NCBI GenBank assembly: GCA_036823195.1
Contig: DAISGI010000046.1
Span: 1 to 17,743, forward strand
Source of the DNA: UBA4874 sp002399435
GTDB taxonomy: Bacteria; Bacillota; Clostridia; Caldicoprobacterales; DTU083
DNA: 17,743 bases
Direction of reading: 5' to 3'
The notes under the pieces are model-generated. The model did no database searches and was not told where the DNA came from. It saw only the letters and a list, made by a program, of their open reading frames with translations. Positions 1 to 6,623 of this stretch are shown piece by piece (the stretch's first letter is position 1; each line of letters begins with the position of its first letter). The translations under genes and the position numbers were made by a program.

Positions 1-495
1 GGCGCCCCTATAATCGGTTTGCAGCAGCTTCTCCAGCTCCTTATCCTTTTTTTTCAGATCCTGTAAGGTCTGCTCCAGTTCGGAGATCCGATCCTTCTTT
101 CCGTCATGCTGAGCCTGCGTGGCGTTCATCAAACGGACCATGGCCGCGTTGAAGTTCCTCTGCTGATCCACGAAGGGATTCACATACCAGCGAAGCAGTT
201 TGCGTACCACTTTTTTCCCGAACACCAAAATCGGGCCGAGAAATCTTCGATGCGAAGTGATAGGACGTTCCGCCATCACATCCCATGTGGTATTGACCAA
301 AAGCCGGTCATCCTCCATGGTCGGGTTTTCAGGCAGCTCTCCAACTTCATTTGCCAGGGAAAGCGTATCCGGAAAGTCCACTTCCTGTATTCCCCGTTCC
401 TTGATCCGGCTTCGGATTTCTTCCATGATCTTCCGGACATCAACTGTGTCATCCCTGATTTCCATAAAATCTTCCCTTGAATTGTCTTTTTCCAT
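1..495 (-). CDS. N-terminal part of a coiled-coil protein next to Wzm/Wzt (probable methyltransferase or glycosyltransferase family), cut by the window edge
   Basis: An open frame runs from an ATG at 495 to the window edge, giving 165 codons with no stop. The protein begins MEKDNSREDFMEIRDDTVDV, is rich in charged residues, and has a basic patch (FGKKVVRKLLRWYVNP, about residues 95-110). This is followed by a segment resembling YVNPFVDQQRNFNAAMVRLM and then a Lys/Glu-rich heptad-like coiled coil (about 130-162, ELEQTLQDLKKKDKELEKLL). From family knowledge, this N-terminal layout occurs in large Clostridia proteins encoded after Wzt, whose missing C-terminus is usually a SAM-dependent methyltransferase or a glycosyltransferase domain. 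The catalytic domain lies outside the window, so the exact activity cannot be assigned. The gene starts 47 bp after the wzt stop on the same strand, with a GGGTGAAGAG-like ribosome site, and is probably co-transcribed with it. Confidence is high that this is a real gene and low for function. Confidence 0.75.
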   Translation of the reverse strand, partial: MEKDNSREDFMEIRDDTVDVRKIMEEIRSRIKERGIQEVDFPDTLSLANEVGELPENPTMEDDRLLVNTTWDVMAERPITSHRRFLGPILVFGKKVVRKLLRWYVNPFVDQQRNFNAAMVRLMNATQAQHDGKKDRISELEQTLQDLKKKDKELEKLLQTDYRGA

Positions 496-542
496 CTCTT
501 CACCCGCTATCTTTCTTTACTGATAATACATACACTCCCGCA

Positions 543-1805
543 TCACTTTATGATCCACTGATGCTCCTGCCTGGCGATTCCCGTATCCTTCACCGAAGAG
601 GTTACGGCAAATTCATAGATATTCTTCCGGTAATCATAGGCCCGCCCGTCTTCTGCATGGGATGCTGCATCCAGCCGGTACTTTCCTTCCACCAGGGTAA
701 TCCGGTCAATGTGGAAAAAAACCGTGCCCCTGCTGTTCAATGTTTTTATTTTCCGTCCGTCGATATCGGTATTCGTCCCGTAACACGAAACCCCGTCGCT
801 GTTGGAAATCCCGATTCCAAATACGTACCCTTCCATCTCCCTGTGGCGGATATACCCGATTTCAATACAAACCGGCTCTCCGTATTCAAAACTGTATTTT
901 TGTTCCCCATCGGCATTCCGCATCCGCACACTGGTGATTTCCACTTCTTTTCCTCCCCAGCAGTTGGGATCGCTTTCGGGTTTCTCCCGGTCCGCATCTC
1001 CTTCCGTCTCTTCGGCGGATTTCCCCCGATGCTGTTCCTGCTCCCGGGCCTGTTCCTCTTTCAGGGTGGCCTCCTGCTTCCGGTTCATGAACTGCATGTA
1101 TTGATCGATTACCCTTGTTGTGCCGCCTGTCGCCTGAATGGAACCGTCCTCCAGCCATACGGCCCTGTCACAGATCTTTTGAATGCTGGAAAGATCGTGG
1201 GATACGATTACGATGGTGGTCCCCCGCTTTTTCAGATCCTTCAACCGATCAAAGCACTTCTTCTGGAAATTCACATCGCCGACTGCCAGAATTTCATCAA
1301 TCAAAAGAATGTCGGCATTGACATTGATCGCCACGGAAAAGGCCAGACGCATATACATTCCGGAGGAGTAGGTCCGTACAGGCGTATCAATAAACGGAGC
1401 CAGCTCGGAAAAAGCAATGATTTCACTCAGCTTCCGGTCAATCTCCTGTTTGGACAGCCCGAAAATGGAAGCATTCATATAGATATTCTCCCGCCCGGTC
1501 AAATCGGGATGGAACCCTGCCCCCAATTCCAGCAGACTGGACACCTTTCCCTGAACATCGATGGTGCCCCGGTTGGGATAGATAATCCGTGTCAGGAGCT
1601 TCAGCAATGTGCTTTTGCCAGACCCATTCTCGCCCATCAGTCCGACGGATTCCCCCTGCTCCACATGCAGATTCACACCCTTCAGCACCCATCGCTCTTC
1701 ATAACGATTCCTGCTGCGAAACAGGACCCTTTCCTTCAGGGTGCTTCCCTTATCATGATAAATCCGAAAACTTTTCCAGACATCGGATGCGTTGATCAAT
1801 TCCAA
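543..1805 (-). CDS. wzt: Polysaccharide ABC exporter ATP-binding protein, Wzt type, with C-terminal cargo-recognition domain
   Basis: This 420-residue cytoplasmic ATPase powers export of a lipid-linked polysaccharide through the Wzm permease. Visible motifs are Walker A GENGSGKST (58-66), signature YSSGM (146-150), Walker B ILLIDE (166-171) and the H-loop VSHD (201-204). The helical segment and GRENIYMNASIFGL stretch (104-117) are typical of the O-antigen/teichoic-acid subfamily. Residues about 243-283 form a strongly charged linker rich in Glu and Arg. Residues about 285-410 form a beta-rich domain containing GYVFGIGISNSDG, as in the Wzt C-terminal domain that recognises the modified end of the exported glycan. 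The start is a TTG at 1805 with GGAGGAG eight bases upstream. It begins 2 bp after the wzm stop, so the two are translationally close. TagH is the other possible name; the extended Wzt-like C-terminus favours a glycan exporter with terminal-residue recognition. Confidence 0.93.
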   Translation of the reverse strand: MELINASDVWKSFRIYHDKGSTLKERVLFRSRNRYEERWVLKGVNLHVEQGESVGLMGENGSGKSTLLKLLTRIIYPNRGTIDVQGKVSSLLELGAGFHPDLTGRENIYMNASIFGLSKQEIDRKLSEIIAFSELAPFIDTPVRTYSSGMYMRLAFSVAINVNADILLIDEILAVGDVNFQKKCFDRLKDLKKRGTTIVIVSHDLSSIQKICDRAVWLEDGSIQATGGTTRVIDQYMQFMNRKQEATLKEEQAREQEQHRGKSAEETEGDADREKPESDPNCWGGKEVEITSVRMRNADGEQKYSFEYGEPVCIEIGYIRHREMEGYVFGIGISNSDGVSCYGTNTDIDGRKIKTLNSRGTVFFHIDRITLVEGKYRLDAASHAEDGRAYDYRKNIYEFAVTSSVKDTGIARQEHQWIIK

Positions 1806-1807
1806 AA

Positions 1808-2581
1808 TTATATCTCCTCCGCAAAGTTTTTCTGCAGTCTCTGAAATACCAGGTGGCCGAATACCACCAGAAGCATCCCGGCAGCCAGATTGATCCCCAG
1901 AACCGTAAAATCCGGTACGATCCCATAATACAGGATATCCCGGAATGCCTGGATAATCGGAGTCATGGGATTCATGAAGAACAGCTTCAGGAATCGCGCA
2001 GGAATCATATCCAGCTTATAGACGATGGGAGTAAGGTAAAACCATGCCATGGTTCCGATCTCCAGGATGTGCTCCAGATCCCTGAAATATACATTCAGGG
2101 CGGAAAACAACAAAGTGAAGCCCAGGGTCATCACATAAGCCACCAGAAAAACAACCGGCAGGCATACAACGGCAGGTGTGATCCCGATCCCGCTGACAAA
2201 AAGAGCGATGAAAACAATGACAAAGCTCAGGATCAGGTTGACAAAGCCGGAGGTTACCACGGATATGGGAACAATTTCCCGTGGAAAATAGATTTTCTTA
2301 ATCAGTTCCTTATTGTTTACGATGCTTCCCGTTCCGATCATCAGGGAAGTGGAAAAAAAGTTCCACGGAAGCAGGGCAACGAACAGGAACATGGAATAAT
2401 TGTCAATATCAAGCCGCATAATAGTGGTGAAAATAACAGTATACACCAACAGTTGAAGCAGCGGATTGATGAAGGTCCACAGGAATCCCAGAAAGGACCC
2501 CTTGTATCTGGTCCTCAGATCCTTGCGAACCAGATTCTTCAGCATTTCCCGATACTGATACAGTTCCTTGATTGCCTTCAA
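1808..2581 (-). CDS. wzm: Polysaccharide ABC exporter permease, Wzm type (ABC-2 family)
   Basis: This is the integral membrane half of the exporter, which moves undecaprenyl-linked polysaccharide across the cytoplasmic membrane with Wzt. The ABC-2 family hallmarks are visible: an amphipathic N-terminus LVRKDLRTRYKGSFLGFLW, then FINPLLQLLVY leading into the first membrane helix, KKIYFPREIVPIS in the central loop, NVYFRDLEHI near the coupling region, and about six hydrophobic segments. I chose the TTG at 2581 (257 residues) because AGAGG lies nine bases upstream and the protein then starts at the usual place for the family. A longer frame can start at a TTG at 2653, but its 24 extra residues are polar, lack family character and have no good ribosome site. 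The gene is followed immediately by wzt. A promoter and a candidate operator array lie upstream, so the exporter may be regulated separately from the glycosyltransferase genes. Confidence 0.92.
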   Translation of the reverse strand: MKAIKELYQYREMLKNLVRKDLRTRYKGSFLGFLWTFINPLLQLLVYTVIFTTIMRLDIDNYSMFLFVALLPWNFFSTSLMIGTGSIVNNKELIKKIYFPREIVPISVVTSGFVNLILSFVIVFIALFVSGIGITPAVVCLPVVFLVAYVMTLGFTLLFSALNVYFRDLEHILEIGTMAWFYLTPIVYKLDMIPARFLKLFFMNPMTPIIQAFRDILYYGIVPDFTVLGINLAAGMLLVVFGHLVFQRLQKNFAEEI

Positions 2582-2682
2582 AGTCTGATTCCTCTCATTT
2601 CTGTTTCGGCCGCTGCCGGAATCAGGTATGCCCCTACAGGCATTCCGGTACAACGGTTGTCATAATTCCATAGAATGTAGTT

Positions 2683-2711
2683 ATTTTACCATAACCGTAA
2701 CGGGATGGCAA
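2683..2711 (-). promoter_or_regulatory. Predicted sigma-A promoter for wzm-wzt
   Basis: On the minus strand a -35 box TTGCCA (2711-2706) is separated by 17 bp from a -10 box TAAAAT (2688-2683). The -10 box is preceded by TGG, an extended -10 element. Transcription would start near 2676, leaving a leader of about 95 bases before the TTG start at 2581. The -35 box lies inside the GC-rich structured segment described at 2700-2796. Prediction is from sequence only. Confidence 0.6.
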
Positions 2712-2796
2712 ACCTGTCCCATCCGCCCGGACAGCCGGTCTCTGCCACAAAAGTCATGGGATTGCGGCAGTCCGGACACCGGTCCCTTCCGGACTG
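2700..2796. repeat. GC-rich intergenic segment with several overlapping hairpins, possibly a REP-like remnant
   Basis: This stretch between the sugar transferase and wzm genes contains several short inverted repeats. The strongest is CAGTCCGGA at 2768-2776 with TCCGGACTG at 2788-2796, a 9-bp perfect stem with an 11-base loop. Others on the minus strand are CTGTCC paired with GGACAG, and GGATGG paired with CCATCC near 2704-2732. No T-run follows the stems on the minus strand, so this is not a clear rho-independent terminator. Its GGGACAGG...ATCCC style resembles dispersed palindromic elements of Clostridia, but that is inference from memory and only one copy lies in the window. Confidence 0.4.
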
Positions 2797-2826
2797 TTCA
2801 CATTCTGTTTACAATCTGTTTACATT
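2794..2826. promoter_or_regulatory. Three tandem 11-bp repeats resembling WalR/PhoP-type response-regulator boxes
   Basis: On the plus strand three units lie head to tail with exact 11-bp spacing: CTGTTCACATT (2794-2804), CTGTTTACAAT (2805-2815) and CTGTTTACATT (2816-2826). A fourth related unit, CTGTTTCCAAT, is at 2834-2844. Read as TTCACA-N5-TTTACA-N5-TTTACA they match the B. subtilis PhoP box pattern. On the opposite strand TGTAAA-N5-TGTAAA matches the WalR (YycF) pattern TGTWAH-N5-TGTWAH. One-helical-turn direct repeats are typical of OmpR/PhoB-family binding. The array lies about 120-150 bp upstream of the predicted wzm transcription start. The regulator itself is not in the window. Confidence 0.5.
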
Positions 2827-2856
2827 TTACGGTCTGTTTCCAATCTTCCGTCCCTG

Positions 2857-4266
2857 TCACATTCCGGTGCTGCGGAACACAGCCAGTACCGTTTTGCACA
2901 GGATCCGGATATCCAGCCACAGGGACCAGCTGTCAATATATTTCACATCCAGGGCGACGATTTCGTCAAAATCCTCAATCGCGTTCCTCCCGCTGACCTG
3001 CCAGAGGCCGGTAATTCCGGGCTTGATGCTGAGTCTTCTGCGATGGCGTTGTTCGTATCCCGCCACCTCATCCTCTGTCGGCGGGCGGGTGCCCACCAGG
3101 CTCATCTCCCCTTTCATGACATTGTAGAACTGTGGAAATTCGTCCAGGCTGAACTTCCGCATGATTTTGCCCACCCGGGTGATCCGCGGATCATTTTCCA
3201 CCTTGAAGATGGCACCTTTCATGATGTTTTGATCTTCCAGCTCCTTCTTGTGTTCATCGGCATCAGCATACATGGTCCGGAATTTATAGAGGCGAAACTT
3301 CCTGCCGTTTTGACCAACCCGCATCTGGGAATAGAAAACGGGTCCCCGGGATTCCAGTTTAATGGCCGGCCCGAAAATAAGAAAGAGAACCGCTGTGACC
3401 GCAAGCCCCACAATGGCGCCCACAATATCCACAATACGTTTAATAAACTTCTGATTTTCATCCAGGTTTACCGTGCGAAAGGACAGCATGGGAAGGTTAC
3501 CCAGATAACTGATCAGGGTTTTTGACAGTTTCAGATGATAGAAATCCAGAAGCATCCGGACCGTAATGCCCATTTCCTCACAGTCCATGATGTAGCCTTC
3601 AATTTCCGGGACATAGGACTTGGGCAATACAAAAATCACCTCATCCACCGCATTGGACAGCAGGATCCGCTTCATGTCCTCCATTCTGCCGAGGCATTCC
3701 ACTCCGTCCACGGTATTCCGGCTGTCATCCACGGTCAGATAACCGATGACATTGACACTGATATCCTCCTCACGGGACATCAGGTTGGTAAACTTGAAAA
3801 CTCCTTCCGGCGCGGAAATCAGCATTACCTTCCGATCATTGTATTTACTGTGCGGCCGGTGATACACCCATTTCAATATAATTTTTTCAATCAACAGCAG
3901 GACGAAATTGATGCTGATAAAAAAACCAAAGAACAACCGGCTGAACAGACTGTCCTTCATCACGTAAATTGCGGAAGCCAGAACCAGGGAAGCGGTCAGG
4001 ACCGACTTGAGAATGGCCAGAATCATATCCCTCATCGATCCCGTCAATACCCCCTCGTACAGTCCGAAATATTTCAGGACGATTGGCCAGACCGGAATAA
4101 TGATCCACAAAACCCACAGATACTGCTGCAGGCTGAACAAATGGCCATGACGGTCAAAAATGATATTATCCCGAAGTTCATAAGCCAGTAAAAAGGACAA
4201 CAGGGTCAGCAGAACATCCATGGCAATCGTAATTTTTTTAAGCGGTGTATAGCCTTTCTCTACCAT
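2857..4266 (-). CDS. Undecaprenyl-phosphate sugar-1-phosphate transferase (WbaP/WcaJ-like polyisoprenyl-phosphate hexose-1-phosphate transferase)
   Basis: This membrane enzyme transfers a sugar-1-phosphate from a UDP-sugar to undecaprenyl phosphate, the first committed step of glycan assembly. It has 469 residues. Hydrophobic segments lie at about 12-30, 48-66, 83-103 and 111-133. A cytosolic nucleotide-binding-like domain spans about 140-260 (RKVMLISAPEGVFKF onwards). A re-entrant or membrane helix follows at about 281-300, and the catalytic domain covers about 275-469. Diagnostic catalytic motifs are KFRTM (328-332), FSLDEFPQF (372-380), GTRP (392-395) and PGITGLWQVSGR (416-427). The sugar donor (glucose or galactose is most common in this group) cannot be told from sequence alone. 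The ATG at 4266 lies 4 bp after the stop of the preceding glycosyltransferase, so the two are surely one operon. Length and motifs are complete, with no sign of damage. Confidence 0.93.
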   Translation of the reverse strand: MVEKGYTPLKKITIAMDVLLTLLSFLLAYELRDNIIFDRHGHLFSLQQYLWVLWIIIPVWPIVLKYFGLYEGVLTGSMRDMILAILKSVLTASLVLASAIYVMKDSLFSRLFFGFFISINFVLLLIEKIILKWVYHRPHSKYNDRKVMLISAPEGVFKFTNLMSREEDISVNVIGYLTVDDSRNTVDGVECLGRMEDMKRILLSNAVDEVIFVLPKSYVPEIEGYIMDCEEMGITVRMLLDFYHLKLSKTLISYLGNLPMLSFRTVNLDENQKFIKRIVDIVGAIVGLAVTAVLFLIFGPAIKLESRGPVFYSQMRVGQNGRKFRLYKFRTMYADADEHKKELEDQNIMKGAIFKVENDPRITRVGKIMRKFSLDEFPQFYNVMKGEMSLVGTRPPTEDEVAGYEQRHRRRLSIKPGITGLWQVSGRNAIEDFDEIVALDVKYIDSWSLWLDIRILCKTVLAVFRSTGM

Positions 4267-4270
4267 AATC

Positions 4271-5386
4271 TCACCATTTCACCCCTTTCTGACCCTGGAA
4301 CTCCTGCATCTTTTCCTGGAGAAAGGAACAAAGCCGGTCCCGGAAGACGGACCGATCAAATGTCCGGGCGTTTTCCCGGATTTCCTGCGGATCAAAATGG
4401 GTCTGTTCAGCCCTCTGCACTGCTTCTGCCAGGGAGTCCGGCGTCTGCTCATCAAAATGGATTCCCGTTTTCCCATCGATCACGGTTTCCAGGGCACCGC
4501 CCTTTCCAAAGGCAATGACCGGCTTTCCATACCCCTGCGCCTCCACTGGGGTAATCCCGAAATCTTCCTCCCCGGGGAAGATAAATCCCCTGCAATGCCG
4601 GAACAGATCATCCTTCTGAGCTTCCGGCACCCTTCCGACAAACCGGGTATCAGGCCCCGCTGCTTTTTTTAATGCCTTGCATTCCGAACCGTCCCCCGCA
4701 ACAATCAGCGGAAGATGCAGCGAGCGAAAGGCTTCCACGGCCAGATCGATCCGCTTGTAGGGAACGAGCCGGGAGACCACCAGATAGTACATACCCGGTT
4801 CACAGTCCTTAAGGTCAACATCCGTCAGGGATACCGGCGGATAAATAACCGTTGATTCCCTGCGATAATGCTTTTCGATCCGGGCTGCCACATTATGGGA
4901 ATTTGCTATGAAATAATCCACCCGGTTGGAGGACAGAACATCCCATATCCGGATCCGGTGCATCAGCCTGCGGACCACATGCTGTCTCACCGGATTGGAA
5001 CTTTGATCCAGATAATCAAAATAGAAATCCCATGCATAGCGCATCGGGGTGTTGCAGTAGCAGACATGCAGCGTACCGGCGTCTGTCAGTACCCCTTTTG
5101 CACAGCTTGTGGAGGAGGAAAGGACCAGGTCATACCCCCTCAAATCAAACTGTTCAAATGCGCGGGGCATCCACCCGAGATACATGGGATATTTTGTATT
5201 GGAAAAGGGCATCCGGTCAAGAAAAGATGTATGAATCTCTGTATCCGGAAAATAACCCGACATTTTCTTTCGATTATAAACGGCTGTATAAACCGGGGCA
5301 TCCGGAAAAAGCTCCAGCATACACTGAAGCACCGTTTCCGCACCGCCCGGATTGGTAATCCAGTCATGCACGATTGCCGTCTTCAC
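4271..5386 (-). CDS. GT4-type glycosyltransferase (WbaZ-like)
   Basis: This is a cytoplasmic GT-B fold retaining glycosyltransferase that probably adds a sugar to the lipid-linked glycan. From the chosen GTG start it has 371 residues. The N-terminal acceptor domain carries the glycine-rich motif NPGGAE (12-17), SSSTSCAKG (90-98) and CNTPMRYAWD (111-120). The C-terminal nucleotide-sugar domain has VVSRLVPYKRIDL (203-215) and the E-x7-E motif EDFGITPVE (274-282), with the two glutamates that contact the donor sugar. CNTPMRYAWD-type proteins are often annotated as WbaZ-like mannosyltransferases, but the substrate is not determinable here. I chose GTG at 5386 because AAAGGGGG lies eight bases upstream. 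An in-frame ATG at 5419 would add only 11 residues and lacks such a site. A 94-bp gap separates it from the upstream glycosyltransferase gene, with no obvious terminator. Confidence 0.9.
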   Translation of the reverse strand: MKTAIVHDWITNPGGAETVLQCMLELFPDAPVYTAVYNRKKMSGYFPDTEIHTSFLDRMPFSNTKYPMYLGWMPRAFEQFDLRGYDLVLSSSTSCAKGVLTDAGTLHVCYCNTPMRYAWDFYFDYLDQSSNPVRQHVVRRLMHRIRIWDVLSSNRVDYFIANSHNVAARIEKHYRRESTVIYPPVSLTDVDLKDCEPGMYYLVVSRLVPYKRIDLAVEAFRSLHLPLIVAGDGSECKALKKAAGPDTRFVGRVPEAQKDDLFRHCRGFIFPGEEDFGITPVEAQGYGKPVIAFGKGGALETVIDGKTGIHFDEQTPDSLAEAVQRAEQTHFDPQEIRENARTFDRSVFRDRLCSFLQEKMQEFQGQKGVKW

Positions 5387-5480
5387 ATTTGTTACCCCCT
5401 TTACAAATGAATCGCCCATTCTTATCTGATTTATTGACGAAATTTGCCCGCTTTATGCACTGTGACCGGCTTTGGGAGCT

Positions 5481-6623
5481 TTATTCCAGCTTTTCATAGA
5501 CGCTCAGCAATTTTTTTACCGAATCCTCCCATGAGAAGGCCTTTGCCCTCTGCAGGCCCTTTTCCTTCATGGCCGCCCGGGCCTCCGGATCGGATGTCAG
5601 ATGCAGCATGGCGGAGCAGATGGCATCGATATCCCCAGGATCGGCTTGAATCCCCGCATCGCCGACCACTTCCGGCAAAGAAGACGTATTCGATGTAATC
5701 ACCGGAACACCGCACGCCATCGCCTCCAAAGGCGGCATGCCAAAACCCTCATACAGGGACGGGAACAGGAATACATCCGCACCGGCATACAGACAGGGCT
5801 TGTCCGCCTCTGCCACATAACCCGGAAAGATGATGCGGTCCTCCAGCCCCAGACGTTTTGCCAGATCAAAGACTTCCTCAAACATCCAACCCTTTTTCCC
5901 GGCAATCACCAGCTGGTATCCCTGCCGGTCCTTCCGGGAAAATTGATGGAAGGCATGAATCAGAACCGGAATGTTCTTTCGTGGCTCAATCGTACCGAGG
6001 TACAGCAGATATTTCTCCGGAAGACCATATTTTCTCCTGATTTTATCTTTGTCGCCGGAACTCACCGGCCGGTAAACCGATTGGTCCACTCCGGGAGAAA
6101 TAATATGGATCTTCTCCTCCGGAATTCCCAGATAGCCCATCAGCTCCCGCTTGCTGTTTTCCGAAATGGTGACAATGGCATCCGATCTTTTGCAGGAGTC
6201 ACTCAGATTGCGCTCCAGCTTTCGGTAATTGGACTTTTCCATGGTCTCCGGAAAGGTTTTATATACCATATCATATACCGTATTCACAATCCTGCCCCGG
6301 ACTTTGCGGGGAACCTGATAATTCACAAAATGATAGAGATCTGCCTGAATATGATAAAAACTGCCATAATCCGGAAATGGCAAAAACCTAGCCAATCTCC
6401 GATAGATACCATAATGTATTCTCCCATTTATCCGCAGCTCTACATTGGAAGCAGTATAATCCTTCAGCCGGCTGGAATAGCCATGATAATCCATGCCCAG
6501 CAGATAATAAGTATCCTCCGGACGGACAAAATTCTTCAGGAGTCTTACCAGATTGTCCGTATACCAGCCGACTCCGGTCATGCCGTCGCTCAGCATGGGT
6601 TGTATTTCCACTGCAACTCTCAT
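5481..6623 (-). CDS. GT4-type glycosyltransferase
   Basis: This 380-residue GT-B fold enzyme probably extends the surface glycan from an NDP-sugar. The N-terminal domain starts MRVAVEIQPMLSDGMTGVGW with the glycine-containing acceptor loop at 14-19. The linker reads LYLGTIEPRKNIPVLIHAF (207-225), where the Arg-Lys pair typically binds donor phosphates. The donor domain contains FPSLYEGFGMPPLEAMACG (287-305), with the E-x7-E pair at 292 and 300, followed by SSLPEVVGDAG (314-324). The start ATG at 6623 overlaps the stop of the upstream glycosyltransferase by the four bases ATGA, a sign of translational coupling. It is clearly related to that neighbour (both have YEGFGxPPLEAM and SSLPEVVGDA), so the pair may derive from a duplication or add similar sugars in sequence. 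Donor and linkage are unknown. Confidence 0.92.
   Translation of the reverse strand: MRVAVEIQPMLSDGMTGVGWYTDNLVRLLKNFVRPEDTYYLLGMDYHGYSSRLKDYTASNVELRINGRIHYGIYRRLARFLPFPDYGSFYHIQADLYHFVNYQVPRKVRGRIVNTVYDMVYKTFPETMEKSNYRKLERNLSDSCKRSDAIVTISENSKRELMGYLGIPEEKIHIISPGVDQSVYRPVSSGDKDKIRRKYGLPEKYLLYLGTIEPRKNIPVLIHAFHQFSRKDRQGYQLVIAGKKGWMFEEVFDLAKRLGLEDRIIFPGYVAEADKPCLYAGADVFLFPSLYEGFGMPPLEAMACGVPVITSNTSSLPEVVGDAGIQADPGDIDAICSAMLHLTSDPEARAAMKEKGLQRAKAFSWEDSVKKLLSVYEKLE

Noticed and set aside
477..1844. Long plus-strand open frame of about 455 codons
   Set aside because: It lies antisense to wzt, whose motifs are unambiguous; its sequence shows no domain and it lacks a ribosome site.
2582..2653. Longer wzm start at 2653
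   Set aside because: The 24 extra residues are not like the family, and the better ribosome site serves the TTG at 2581.
2768..2788. 9-bp inverted repeat after the sugar transferase as a terminator
   Set aside because: The minus-strand exit from the stem is CCGCAATCC with no T-run, so termination is not supported.
5430..5442. TGACGAA, a second possible Spo0A-type 7-mer, on the plus strand
   Set aside because: It lies between two co-directional glycosyltransferase genes in the opposite orientation, matches only the loose consensus, and no promoter was seen.
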